This document shows, in pieces, positions 17,341 to 26,205 of a DNA stretch of 64,000 nt. The position numbers were made by a program, and so were the translations under genes. The notes beneath the pieces are model-generated. The model saw nothing but the letters and a program-made list of their open reading frames with translations, was not told the DNA's origin and did not search any database. This DNA comes from Chitinophagales bacterium. GTDB lineage: Bacteria > Bacteroidota > Bacteroidia > Chitinophagales > BACL12. Numbering within the stretch: position 1 is the first letter of the stretch; the number at the start of each line of letters is the position of its first letter. Location of the stretch: the NCBI GenBank assembly GCA_020636645.1, contig JACJXO010000008.1:1-64000 (forward strand). The letters are read 5' to 3'.

Positions 17341-18243
17341 CTACATTTTTTCATAGCCGGTAATGATCTGTTCCAGAGCCTCCTGCGTTGTGTGGGACAC
17401 CGGTGTGGCCGGCGCTTCATTCCTGAACCAGGTGAGTTGACGCTTGGCATAATGTCGGGTATGCTGGGCGATGAGGGCCACGGCGGTCTCCAGGTCATAC
17501 AGCCCGTCAAAGTGGTCGAACAGTTCGCTGTAACCTACTGTATGTAAAGTACTTAAGTGGCGATGGGGCAGGAGAGAACGGGCTTCTTCTTCCTGGCCTT
17601 CGGCCATCATCTGGTCCACCCGTTTGTTGATGCGGTCATATAAGACATCGCGGTCCCATTCCGGCAGATACAGATGAGAACGGAAGGGCCTTTCCTTGGC
17701 CTTGCCTGTCCGCAGGGAAGAGTATGTCTGTCCGCTCAGGCGGATCACCTCCAACGCCCGTAGCAGCCTGCGGGGGTTCTGCTGGTCGGCCGAAGCATAG
17801 TATTCCGGGTCCAGTTTTTCCACTTCCTGTTGCAGCCATTCCAGGCCTTTTTCGTCCAGTTCTTCGTGCAACTGCACTTTCATGTCGTGGCTCGCGGGCA
17901 GGTTGTCCAGGCCTTCTGTTACCGCTTTGATAAATAGTCCGCTGCCACCGGCCATAACCACCACATCGTGTTGCTGGAAAAGCTTTTCCAATAAAGCCAG
18001 GGCCTCCTGTTCATACCGTCCTGCGCTGAGGGGCTCGTGGATGGAGTTGGTGGCGATAAAGTGGTGGGGAACAGCGGCCAGTTCCTCTTCAGTTGGTCTG
18101 GCTACTCCGATCTTCAGTTCTTTATAGACCTGCCGGCTGTCGGCCGATAATATCTCCGTACCGAAATGCTTCGCCAGCGCAATGGCGAGGGTTGTCTTTC
18201 CGGAGGCTGTGGGCCCGCCAATGATGAGGAGGTGTTTGGACAT
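17341..18243 (-). CDS. miaA: tRNA dimethylallyltransferase MiaA
   Basis: This 300-residue enzyme adds a dimethylallyl group to A37 of tRNAs that read UNN codons. The P-loop GGPTASGKTT (9-18) is followed by LSADSRQVYKELKIGVARPT and PHHFIATNSIHEPLSAG, then MAGGSGLFIKAV. A downstream DQQNPRRLLRALEVI segment and RQLTWFRNE near the end complete the family pattern. The near-consensus -7 box TACCTTTA lies at 18251-18258 on the minus strand. yfcE follows 30 bp later. Confidence 0.97.
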   Translation of the reverse strand: MSKHLLIIGGPTASGKTTLAIALAKHFGTEILSADSRQVYKELKIGVARPTEEELAAVPHHFIATNSIHEPLSAGRYEQEALALLEKLFQQHDVVVMAGGSGLFIKAVTEGLDNLPASHDMKVQLHEELDEKGLEWLQQEVEKLDPEYYASADQQNPRRLLRALEVIRLSGQTYSSLRTGKAKERPFRSHLYLPEWDRDVLYDRINKRVDQMMAEGQEEEARSLLPHRHLSTLHTVGYSELFDHFDGLYDLETAVALIAQHTRHYAKRQLTWFRNEAPATPVSHTTQEALEQIITGYEKM

Positions 18244-18274
18244 GGAACTGTAAAGGTAAGGCTACTGCAGCAGA

Positions 18275-20401
18275 TCACTCTTTCACAAACACCCGGCGAC
18301 TTCCACTGTCCAGCTCAAAGACATACATACCGGCAGGAAGTGCATGAACATCAATGGGAATATTGTGATGTAGTTTGCCGTTGTCCATCTGCCTGCCGGA
18401 CAGATCGCTGATCTTCCATGCAGATCGCATATCTGCATCAGATGTACTGACGAACAGGAGATCGGCCACTGGGTTTGGATACAAGAACAGTCCGTCTGAT
18501 ATGCCAATGTCTTCCAGTGCTGTGTACAGCAAGGTGTCAGAGCACGTGGTGGAAATGAAGCCACTTGTGAATGTAACCGTCAGGCAGATACAAAAAGTGT
18601 CTGTGAATTCGTAGTATGGGTTCTCTACGTTGGTAGGGTCATCTCCACAGAACTCCCAGTAAAATATGGTCGGAGCACCACATGAAGCGGCACCTGCAGT
18701 AGTATTGGTAAGCTCACACAACCCCGTATTGACAATGCTGTATGTAAAACTTGCTTCGCAGGTATCAGCAGTGCGAAGTGGTGAAGTGGTAAATACGGAA
18801 GAAGTACTCCAGCCGCTTTTATTATCCGGTCCGCAGAAACTGCGCACCTGGAACTCATAAGCAGTGGATGGCATCAGACCTGAAATGTTTTTATTGTTGA
18901 TTCCTGACGGTACAGCGGTCCATGCTGGTGTTCCGGATTGTCTGAATCGCACCAGATATTTCAGCGCTCCTGCATCTGACAACCAGTGCAGTTTGGCAGA
19001 GACCGGTGTGATGTTGTCTGCAAACGATCCTTCAGGTGCTGTGCTGCATGGTTCTGCCACCATCGCATTACCAAGTTTCACCAGCCAGTAATCGCCGGCA
19101 CCACGGTTCATTTCAGTTTTATTACCACTGATACCTGAGTTGGAATATCCTGCTATTACGTAATCACCATCGGTGGTAACACAAATACCAAATGGTTCGT
19201 CATCATCGCTGCCACCGAGGGTCTTGTCCCAACTTACGTTTCCCGCATCATCCACCTTCACGATCCAGTAGTCCAGTCCACCAAAGGCATCTTCCGTCTT
19301 GTCTGCAAAAGCGTTGCTGGTACTGGAGCCGACCGCAATCATGCCGCCATCGGGTGCAGGTCTGGCGGTGTTGAGCAGGTCGAGGTCCGGCCCGCCGATG
19401 GTATTCTGCCAGAGTATGTCTCCTGCATCATCTAGCTTCAGGATCCAGTAGTCGATGAACAAGCTGTTCTCGGTCTTATCTGCAAAGACGCCTCCGGCCG
19501 AATAGCCACCTATCATATAGCCACCGTCTGCTGTCTCAAAAAGCGCATTGAGCCGGTCTTTGACGTTGGAGCCGATGTGGTTCTGCCACATGATATTTCC
19601 TGATGCATCCAGTTTCAGAAACCACATATCGCTGGTGCCGGTGAGGGGAAGGGTGCGTTCGCCGGAAGGGGTTGATTTGGAGCTCCCGCCGATGATGAAG
19701 CCACCATCACTTGTCTGATCTGCTGTATAGAGATAGTCTTCTTTATTTCCTCCGATGGTTCGCTGCCATACGATATTGCCCAAATGGTCTGTCTTGATGA
19801 TCCAGTAGTCCACATCGCCTCGGGCGTCTTCCGTTTTGTCGCCGGAAATATTGCCACCTGAAATGCCGCCTATGATATACCCCCCATCATCGGTCAGGTT
19901 GAGATCTGTAAGTACTTCAGAATCGTCTGAGCCATATTGTTGTTGCCACTGTATGTTTCCGTCTGCATCCAGCTTGACGATCCAGTAGTCATACTCACCC
20001 ACTACATTGCTAGTCTTATCACCGGAGGCATTAGAGTGGCTGCTGCCGCCGATGATGCATCCGCCATCCGGAGTGGCCCGAAGCACATCGAACTGATCGT
20101 CTTCCGCCCCGCCGATGGTATTCTGCCAGACGATATTCCCGTCAGCATCCAAACGCATGACCCAGTAATCGTAAGAACCGGGAATACCAATATTGTTTTC
20201 TGATTTTTCTCCGGAAATATCTGAGGTGGAATGTCCGCCAAGGAAATAGCCGCCATCAGCTGACTGCTCGATCCAGAGCCCGCGGTCATTATTGCTGCCA
20301 CCGATGGTATGCTGCCAGACCAGGTCGGGAGATTGTGCTGAAGCAGAAAAAATAGCCAACAGCAACAACAGGTATGTTGCTTGCCCGCGAAGTAAGTTCA
20401 T
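18275..20401 (-). CDS. T9SS-exported repeat protein with fibronectin III-like domain
   Basis: This 708-residue protein has a signal peptide ending near FSASAQ. About eight repeats of roughly 50 residues follow, each with [DY]YWI[VIL]K[LTV]D..GN[IV].W...[IL]GG and then DGGY[IM]IGG, probably a beta-propeller. A fibronectin III-like stretch (about 475-545) and a Cys-rich part follow. It ends in a type A T9SS signal (FLYPNPVADLLFV to VFELDSGSRRVFVKE). It sits between cca (13 bp) and miaA (31 bp) on the same strand, an odd place for a secreted protein. Confidence 0.85.
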   Translation of the reverse strand: MNLLRGQATYLLLLLAIFSASAQSPDLVWQHTIGGSNNDRGLWIEQSADGGYFLGGHSTSDISGEKSENNIGIPGSYDYWVMRLDADGNIVWQNTIGGAEDDQFDVLRATPDGGCIIGGSSHSNASGDKTSNVVGEYDYWIVKLDADGNIQWQQQYGSDDSEVLTDLNLTDDGGYIIGGISGGNISGDKTEDARGDVDYWIIKTDHLGNIVWQRTIGGNKEDYLYTADQTSDGGFIIGGSSKSTPSGERTLPLTGTSDMWFLKLDASGNIMWQNHIGSNVKDRLNALFETADGGYMIGGYSAGGVFADKTENSLFIDYWILKLDDAGDILWQNTIGGPDLDLLNTARPAPDGGMIAVGSSTSNAFADKTEDAFGGLDYWIVKVDDAGNVSWDKTLGGSDDDEPFGICVTTDGDYVIAGYSNSGISGNKTEMNRGAGDYWLVKLGNAMVAEPCSTAPEGSFADNITPVSAKLHWLSDAGALKYLVRFRQSGTPAWTAVPSGINNKNISGLMPSTAYEFQVRSFCGPDNKSGWSTSSVFTTSPLRTADTCEASFTYSIVNTGLCELTNTTAGAASCGAPTIFYWEFCGDDPTNVENPYYEFTDTFCICLTVTFTSGFISTTCSDTLLYTALEDIGISDGLFLYPNPVADLLFVSTSDADMRSAWKISDLSGRQMDNGKLHHNIPIDVHALPAGMYVFELDSGSRRVFVKE

Positions 20402-20414
20402 GTAATAAATCTAC

Positions 20415-21878
20415 CTACTTTTCTGCAGAAGTGGTCAATCCCAGCTCCTTCCCCTTCTCCAGCATCAGCTGATACGCCGGTTCGTATTCGTTCGGGATGA
20501 TGCCGTCGAGAATGGCTTCGCGGATGTGGTTCTTGATGGCACCTACTTCCTTGCCGGGACCGATACCAAAGGTCTGCATGATGAGTTCACCGCTCACTGG
20601 TGGCTGGAAGTTGGTGATGCGGTCCTTTTCTTCCACCTCCACCAGTTTCTGCCGCACCAGCTCGAAGTTCTTGAGGTAGCGCTTCATGCGGTTGCGGTTC
20701 TTGGTGGTGATGTCGGCCTCACACAACAGCATCAGCTGGCCGATGTCTTCCCCTGCATCGAACAACAATCTTCTGATGGCTGAATCCGTCACTTCGTCCT
20801 GGTGCAGGGCAATGGGACGAAGATGCAACAGTACCATCTTCTCTACGAATTTCATCTGCTCGTTCATGGGCAGCTTCATGCGGCGGAAGATCTTCTTTAC
20901 CATGCGGGCACCCACCACTTCATGTCCGTGAAAGGTCCACCCGTGACCCTGCTGAAAACGCTTGGTAGCGGGCTTGCCGATGTCGTGCAGCACGGCCCCC
21001 CAGCGCAGCCAGAGATCATCGCTTACCCGGCTCAGGTTGTCCAGTACTTCGAGGGTGTGGTAGAGGTTGTCCTTGTGCGACTGCCCCTCCATGTTCTCTA
21101 CGCCATGCAGCTCCTGGAATTCCGGGAAGATGATGGCGAGTAATCCGGTCTGGAACAGCAACAGGAATCCGGCAGAGGGCACGGGCGATAAAATGATCTT
21201 GTTCAGCTCATCGGTAATGCGCTCTGCACTGATGATCTCTATGCGTTTTTTTTCTGCAGCGATGGCTTCCAGCGTATGCAGCTCGATGTGAAAACCCAGC
21301 TGCGAGGCAAAGCGTATGGCCCGCATCATGCGCAGCGGATCGTCGCTGAAGGTTGCTGCCGGTTCCTGCGGGGTGCGTATGCGACCGTCGTGCAAGTCCT
21401 GCATCCCGTTGAACGGGTCGATGAGCTGTCCGTACCGTTCCTTGTTCAACGCAATGGCCAGAGCGTTGATGGTGAAATCGCGGCGCAGCTGATCGTCCTG
21501 TAAGGTACCGGGTTCGACATCCGGTTTGCGACTGTGATGCTGGTAAGATTCTTTCCTGGCTCCCACGAACTCCAGGTCGAGTTTTCCGAAGCGAATATGA
21601 GCGGTGCCGAAGTTCTTAAAGATGCTGACCTCCGGTTTGCCTTTGAGTTTCTGTGCTACTTTTTCGGCCAGGATTATCCCATCTCCCACACAGACAAAGT
21701 CCATATCCACCACCTTCCGGTCGAGGATCTTGTCTCTGACATATCCGCCCACCAGGTAGGTCTCGAGCTGCAGTTCATCGGCCGTTTCAGCAACGGTTCT
21801 GATGATGCGCAACTCCTGATCTTCCCAGTGCAGCTGGTCAAAAGCCGACCGTGCTATATCGAAAGCGAGGGGTTTCAA
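20415..21878 (-). CDS. cca: tRNA nucleotidyltransferase with HD domain (CCA-adding type)
   Basis: This 487-residue protein contains the class II nucleotidyltransferase head: YLVGGYVRDK (41-50), the catalytic VVDMDFV with D58 and D60, QLRRDFTINALAI and DDPLRMMRAIRFASQL. A middle HD domain contains LHDIGKPATKR and LHLRPIALHQDEV. It completes or repairs tRNA 3' CCA ends. Its ATG overlaps the dapD stop by four bases, so the two are probably co-translated. A run of eight A residues lies in the coding strand at about 21247-21254. Confidence 0.95.
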   Translation of the reverse strand: MKPLAFDIARSAFDQLHWEDQELRIIRTVAETADELQLETYLVGGYVRDKILDRKVVDMDFVCVGDGIILAEKVAQKLKGKPEVSIFKNFGTAHIRFGKLDLEFVGARKESYQHHSRKPDVEPGTLQDDQLRRDFTINALAIALNKERYGQLIDPFNGMQDLHDGRIRTPQEPAATFSDDPLRMMRAIRFASQLGFHIELHTLEAIAAEKKRIEIISAERITDELNKIILSPVPSAGFLLLFQTGLLAIIFPEFQELHGVENMEGQSHKDNLYHTLEVLDNLSRVSDDLWLRWGAVLHDIGKPATKRFQQGHGWTFHGHEVVGARMVKKIFRRMKLPMNEQMKFVEKMVLLHLRPIALHQDEVTDSAIRRLLFDAGEDIGQLMLLCEADITTKNRNRMKRYLKNFELVRQKLVEVEEKDRITNFQPPVSGELIMQTFGIGPGKEVGAIKNHIREAILDGIIPNEYEPAYQLMLEKGKELGLTTSAEK

Positions 21879-22684
21879 ACGGCTACGTTGTATTCTCTGA
21901 GTGCGGAGTTAAGGCTTGTTTTCTTGTCGGTCGATTCCTTGCGCTTGCCTATGATAAGTGCACAGCTCACCTGGTAATCGCCGGCGGGAAAAGACTTCGT
22001 ATAGCTGCCGGGAATGACCACGCTGCCAGCCGGTACCCGTCCGCGATGCTCTATCGGTTCTGCACCACTCACATCAATGATGCGGGTGCTCTGGGTGATG
22101 ACCACATTAGCGCCCAGCACGGCTTCCTTTTCAATATGTACACCTTCCACCACAATGCATCTGGAGCCGATGAAGCAGTTGTCTTCGATGATGACCGGAC
22201 TGGCCTGTACGGGTTCCAGCACACCACCAATTCCCACACCACCGCTCAGGTGTACGTTCTTGCCGATCTGTGCACAACTTCCCACGGTGGCCCAGGTATC
22301 AACCATAGTACCTTCATCCACATAAGCACCGATGTTGACATAGGAAGGCATCATGATGACCCCTTTGCTCACATAAGCACCATAGCGGGCAATGGCATGA
22401 GGTACCACCCGAACACCTTTAGCGGCATAATCCTTCTTCAGCGGTATCTTATCGTGGAACTCAAAAGGGCCCACTTCTATGGTCTCCATTTTGGCGATGG
22501 GGAAGTACATGATCACTGCTTTCTTCACCCAGTCATTCACCTGCCAGCCATCGGAAGTGGGTTCTGCCACCCGCAGGGCTCCACTGTCCAGCTGTGAAAT
22601 CACCTCCAGAATGGCCTGTTTTGTCTCTTCCTGCTGCAGTAAACTTCTGTCTTCCCACGCTTGCTCTATCAGGGCTTTGTTCAT
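21875..22684 (-). CDS. dapD: 2,3,4,5-tetrahydropyridine-2,6-dicarboxylate N-succinyltransferase
   Basis: This 269-residue enzyme of lysine and diaminopimelate synthesis transfers succinyl from succinyl-CoA to tetrahydrodipicolinate. The left-handed beta-helix region has hexapeptide repeats with the family segments EGTMVDTWATVGSCAQIGKNVHLSGGVGIGG and FIGSRCIVVEGV. The length is normal. An exact -7 box (TATCTTTG, 22689-22696) stands four bases before the ATG, so the transcript may be leaderless. cca overlaps its end by 4 bp. Confidence 0.97.
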   Translation of the reverse strand: MNKALIEQAWEDRSLLQQEETKQAILEVISQLDSGALRVAEPTSDGWQVNDWVKKAVIMYFPIAKMETIEVGPFEFHDKIPLKKDYAAKGVRVVPHAIARYGAYVSKGVIMMPSYVNIGAYVDEGTMVDTWATVGSCAQIGKNVHLSGGVGIGGVLEPVQASPVIIEDNCFIGSRCIVVEGVHIEKEAVLGANVVITQSTRIIDVSGAEPIEHRGRVPAGSVVIPGSYTKSFPAGDYQVSCALIIGKRKESTDKKTSLNSALREYNVAV

Positions 22685-22688
22685 GGTG

Positions 22689-22696
22689 CAAAGATA
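22689..22696 (-). promoter_or_regulatory. -7 box of dapD
   Basis: Minus-strand TATCTTTG fits TAnnTTTG exactly and is only four bases from the ATG. Confidence 0.55.
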
Positions 22697-22789
22697 GCGG
22701 AACTGCGTTCAGTCCGGAGTCTGAAGTCCACAGTCAGGAAGGGGAGGTGTAAATATTTGAGTGTAGGAGTTTGGGTGTGAGTGTGTAGA

Positions 22790-22863
22790 AACATAACAAA
22801 ATTCCCACTACCCACTACTCATCCCGATAGCTCCCGATAGCTATCGGGAGGGACCCAATACTA
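22790..22863. repeat. Heptamer array interrupted by a palindrome, at a stop codon
   Basis: Read on the minus strand from the stop codon of the beta-barrel gene, the sequence is TAGTATTGGGTC. A doubled palindrome follows (TCCCGATAGCTATCGGGA type, about 22823-22852), then GAGTAGTGGGTAGTGGG. This looks like one 7-bp array split by the palindrome, which also occurs near 4556 and, in part, near 16585. Confidence 0.75.
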
Positions 22864-23517
22864 ATTTATCCTGAACGACAACCCTGCCTGGAAATGCACG
22901 CCCAGTGCATCCAGCGTATTGATGGAAGAACCAAGGTCTTGTTCCTGTCCGCTCAGGTAATAGTGTTTCAGATCAAAGGCATGCCTGCTGTAAGCGAGGT
23001 TCATATGAATGCCGGCAAAATCCAGGAAATACCAGTTGAAACCGGTGAACAATCCCAGGTGAGAGCCGCTCAGGTCATACTCTGCTGTAAACGGTACAAT
23101 GAACACATAGTTGCGATTGATCTCCAGTGCAGCGATGCCATAATCGACACCCAGGTACCAGTTGAAATTTTCTTTGTTGACAGGATACAGTCGCAGGTCT
23201 GCTGACAACGTTCGAATGTGGTTACCTGCTTCTTCTGCATTCTCAGGGTCTTCATGATACACACCGGTCCTGCCGTTCACCCCGACAGACAACCAGTTAT
23301 TCAGTTGATACTGGGCACTCAGACTAAAGAGGGTCGTGGCTGCACTGCTGGTGTCATTGGCCAGCACGATACCACCGTCCTCTGAATGATAAACCGTGCC
23401 ATGCACACCGAGGTCCACACTCGCCTGAAAAGATAAGGTTCCGGGCTGGTGTGATTGGGCTAAAGAAGATTTGGCTATACATGCAGTAACAGCAAAAATG
23501 AAGAGTGTTCTGTTCAT
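22861..23517 (-). CDS. Outer-membrane beta-barrel protein of unknown function
   Basis: From ATG 23515-23517 the protein has 218 residues and a signal peptide ending near KSSLAQ. The rest alternates hydrophobic and polar residues in strands (LSVGVNGRTGVYHE, NFNWYLGVDYGIAALEI, AGIHMNLAYSRHAF) and ends in FRIN, consistent with an eight-stranded barrel. I do not recognise a family. A TTG at 23523 could start two residues earlier but falls in the -7 box. Heptamer arrays lie at both its promoter and its stop codon. Confidence 0.65.
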   Translation of the reverse strand: MNRTLFIFAVTACIAKSSLAQSHQPGTLSFQASVDLGVHGTVYHSEDGGIVLANDTSSAATTLFSLSAQYQLNNWLSVGVNGRTGVYHEDPENAEEAGNHIRTLSADLRLYPVNKENFNWYLGVDYGIAALEINRNYVFIVPFTAEYDLSGSHLGLFTGFNWYFLDFAGIHMNLAYSRHAFDLKHYYLSGQEQDLGSSINTLDALGVHFQAGLSFRIN

Positions 23518-23520
23518 CTT

Positions 23521-23528
23521 CAAATATA
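23521..23528 (-). promoter_or_regulatory. -7 box of the beta-barrel gene
   Basis: Minus-strand TATATTTG fits TAnnTTTG exactly and is three bases before the ATG at 23517. The (TTATTCG)n array begins six bases upstream of it. Confidence 0.5.
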
Positions 23529-23534
23529 CTAGGG

Positions 23535-23683
23535 TTATTCGTTATTTGTTATTCGTTATTCGTCATTCGTTTTGCGATTGTTATCATACCAAATGGTTCA
23601 GCCATATTTTTTTCAGATGATCAGGAAAGGCTTTCTGTCCTAAACATAACGATCAACGAATCACGAAAAACGATCAACGACTA
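23535..23683. repeat. Two facing heptanucleotide arrays
   Basis: At 23535-23576 six units read TTATTCG, TTATTTG, TTATTCG, TTATTCG, TCATTCG, TTTTGCG. At 23649-23683 five units read ACGATCA, ACGAATC, ACGAAAA, ACGATCA, ACGACTA; these resemble the first array in reverse complement. The last unit of the second array contains the TAG stop of the fructosamine-kinase gene. About 70 bases without clear features lie between the two. Confidence 0.88.
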
Positions 23684-24550
23684 ACCACCGAACTTCCGGA
23701 TCACTTCTTCAGCCTGCCTGACATAGCTACCTCCAAAAAGAATGACATGCACCAGCAACGGATAGAGCTGAAACAGGGGAATGCGTGCTTCCCATCCTGG
23801 AACAAGCGGATGGTTTTGGTCATAGGCATCATAAAAGCTCTGATCGAATCCTCCGAACATCATACTCATGGCAATGTCGCACTCACGGTGCGAATAGGCC
23901 ACCGCCGGATCAATGAGCACAGGTGTGCCGTTTGTATCGAACAGCACATTCCCTGACCAGAGATCGCCATGTACGAGGGAGGGGTTCTCAGCGGGAATGA
24001 TTTCTTCCAGTCTGTTGCATAGCTTATCGAAGGCAGCATTTGCATGCATCACTCCACGTTCAGCAGCTTGTTTGTAAAGCGGCATCAGGCGGCTGTCGCG
24101 GTAGAAGTCTGCAAAGCTTTCTGTCGGCGTATTTTGTTGTGGCAACGAGCCCATGTAGTTGTCTGTATCCAGTCCGAAAACAGGAGCGGAAACCCGGTGC
24201 ATCCTGGCGAGAAATTCGCCCAGAAGGGCCATTCCGTTCGGGCCGGCGCTGCCCTGTTCTATCCAGGTAAGCAGGAGGTATTGCCGATCTCCGAAAACTT
24301 CCTCATACACCACCTGCGGTATCGCACCCTGAAAATGATCTGCAAGTAATGTCAGTCCGCGGGCTTCTGCTTTGAACATTTTTGGAAATGCTTTCGCATC
24401 ATTGACCTTCAGGAAGAAGGTATCCTGATCGGTTCTTAGCTGATAGCAGTCATTGATGCAGCCTCCGCCCACAGGAAGTGTATCCAGCAACTGATCGGGC
24501 AGCCCTGTCCGTGCAAGGAGGATTGCTGCTGCCTTCCGGACATCGGTCAC
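23681..24550 (-). CDS. Fructosamine kinase family protein
   Basis: This 289-residue kinase has the family segments GGGCINDCYQL (28-38), FFLKVND, the catalytic VHGDLWSGNVLF and IDPAVAYSHRECDIAM. Members phosphorylate fructosamines or ribulosamines on glycated proteins, leading to deglycation. Start is GTG at 24548-24550, overlapping the stop of the upstream gene by four bases (GTGA). It is the last gene of a three-gene leftward operon. The stop TAG lies within a 7-bp array. Confidence 0.92.
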   Translation of the reverse strand: MTDVRKAAAILLARTGLPDQLLDTLPVGGGCINDCYQLRTDQDTFFLKVNDAKAFPKMFKAEARGLTLLADHFQGAIPQVVYEEVFGDRQYLLLTWIEQGSAGPNGMALLGEFLARMHRVSAPVFGLDTDNYMGSLPQQNTPTESFADFYRDSRLMPLYKQAAERGVMHANAAFDKLCNRLEEIIPAENPSLVHGDLWSGNVLFDTNGTPVLIDPAVAYSHRECDIAMSMMFGGFDQSFYDAYDQNHPLVPGWEARIPLFQLYPLLVHVILFGGSYVRQAEEVIRKFGG

Positions 24551-26202
24551 TTGTTGGTCTTGTAGGCTCCTTCCAGCATCTTCACGCCTTTCTGGTACCA
24601 GTCATCTTCCAGAACGAAATCAAACAGGATGGATGACAAACAGGTGGTGGGGGTTCCCTTGGATGAAACATCGTCCAGGTATATGCGGTAGGTGCCTGCC
24701 GGCATATAAACAGGATACAGGTTCTTGATGCTCAGGTCGATGATGGAATACTTCTTGTCTTCTATCAATCCGTCGGGCGAATGGAAACGTATCACATCGG
24801 CCATAGTATGACCATCGAAGGTTTCATTGCTGCGCTGGTTGCCATTGAAAATGCTCACTGCATTGCTGGGTTGGGTGAGGGTGAACTCGATGTATTCGCC
24901 CTTGCCATTACCCTGCGCTCCTTCGCACCAGCAGGTTTGCAGTGCCAGGTTCTTTTTGTTTCTGAAAGCAGAGTCTTCCTGGCTGAAATTGCTGATATCA
25001 AAAGCGAAGATCGGGTGACCTCCTTCTTTCATTTCGATGCCTGGCTTTTCTCCTTTGCAATTTCCGGTCTGGTAGTCATTCAACAGATAGGAACTGTACA
25101 TTTTCCGTTGCAGCCCTTTACTGAACAGATCGAGGTCTGTCGGGTTGCCGGTCTGATAGGCTTGCAGCGTATCGGTCAGACTTGTTTCATAAGTAACCAC
25201 ATAATTACGGTTATCCAGACGCACCGGAGCTTTATCCCAGCTGCTGGCAGTTACATTGGTAACAGGAGCGGGGATGATGGACTTTTCTTCCACAAGGCGG
25301 GTGTTTCCGCAAGGCTGCAGGTTTTCGCGAATGGCAAAAAAAGCGATGCCCTGATCATTTTGAACGTCCACATTATTAAGTACAAGCACCTGATCACGTT
25401 CTCCGCTGTACATCGTCTGGTAACGGATGCCACTGGGGATGATGGGCGTAGCATTGAAAATGTCATGCTGCAGATACAGCTTGTCTATGACTCCTGCCCA
25501 CTTGTTTTCAAAACCAAGCTGATAGGGTGAATAGTATTGCTTTTGTTTGATACCACACAGAGTGGTAGGGAGTTTCATAAAACTGAGCAGATTGAACTGT
25601 TCGTTAGGGGCGAACTGAATATCCGTACTCATGCGGATCTCCATACTTAGCGTTTCGGTGTTCTTCTCCAGGTTATAGGGATCGTCATCTATCCATTTGA
25701 ATTCTATCCAGACCTTGTTATAGTTCAGCCTGGTGCTGCCCTTGAACAGGTCGGCGTAGATGCCCAGGGTCTTGAGGTTATCGCTGCTCACATAACGACG
25801 CACGAACAGGCGCTGACCAAAATTGTCTTTCAACTGATCGCGGATGTCCATATTCGGATCGGCCACCTGAAATAGGTCGATGAACATTTTGCTCATCTGG
25901 TCCAGCATCTCGGGGCGATATCCCGGACGAAACTCATTGAAGTAAAGATGGATGGGCTGGGTCACGTTGACCACACCGTATTGCGTGCCGGTGTTTTTGC
26001 AGTCATACAGGATGTCGTAGATGGACGAAGTGTCCAGCTCTCTCAGCTGGATCATCTCGTTCTGGATACGGATGCCTTTGTTGTTCTCGGTGGGGTAGAG
26101 GTTGCCGGTGATGACCGACAGGCCGTTGAAGTTGCTGGCAACCTGTGCCTCCACACCGGAAAGGGCTAAGATGCCGGCCAGGGCGAATAGGATTCTTTTC
26201 AT
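24547..26202 (-). CDS. Secreted protein of unknown function, C-terminal discoidin-like region
   Basis: This 551-residue protein has a signal peptide ending near GVEAQ. The first 400 residues match nothing I know. Residues about 425-525 (GEYIEFTLTQPSNAVSIFNGN, IIDLSIKNLYPVYMPAGTYRIYLDDV, TTCLSSILFDF) resemble an F5/8-type C glycan-binding domain of the NADase-associated type. No T9SS signal is evident. It is flanked by an SCP2 gene three bases upstream and the fructosamine kinase overlapping by four, a firm operon. The mix of a secreted protein with two cytoplasmic ones is puzzling. Confidence 0.7.
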   Translation of the reverse strand: MKRILFALAGILALSGVEAQVASNFNGLSVITGNLYPTENNKGIRIQNEMIQLRELDTSSIYDILYDCKNTGTQYGVVNVTQPIHLYFNEFRPGYRPEMLDQMSKMFIDLFQVADPNMDIRDQLKDNFGQRLFVRRYVSSDNLKTLGIYADLFKGSTRLNYNKVWIEFKWIDDDPYNLEKNTETLSMEIRMSTDIQFAPNEQFNLLSFMKLPTTLCGIKQKQYYSPYQLGFENKWAGVIDKLYLQHDIFNATPIIPSGIRYQTMYSGERDQVLVLNNVDVQNDQGIAFFAIRENLQPCGNTRLVEEKSIIPAPVTNVTASSWDKAPVRLDNRNYVVTYETSLTDTLQAYQTGNPTDLDLFSKGLQRKMYSSYLLNDYQTGNCKGEKPGIEMKEGGHPIFAFDISNFSQEDSAFRNKKNLALQTCWCEGAQGNGKGEYIEFTLTQPSNAVSIFNGNQRSNETFDGHTMADVIRFHSPDGLIEDKKYSIIDLSIKNLYPVYMPAGTYRIYLDDVSSKGTPTTCLSSILFDFVLEDDWYQKGVKMLEGAYKTNK

Positions 26203-26205
26203 AGT

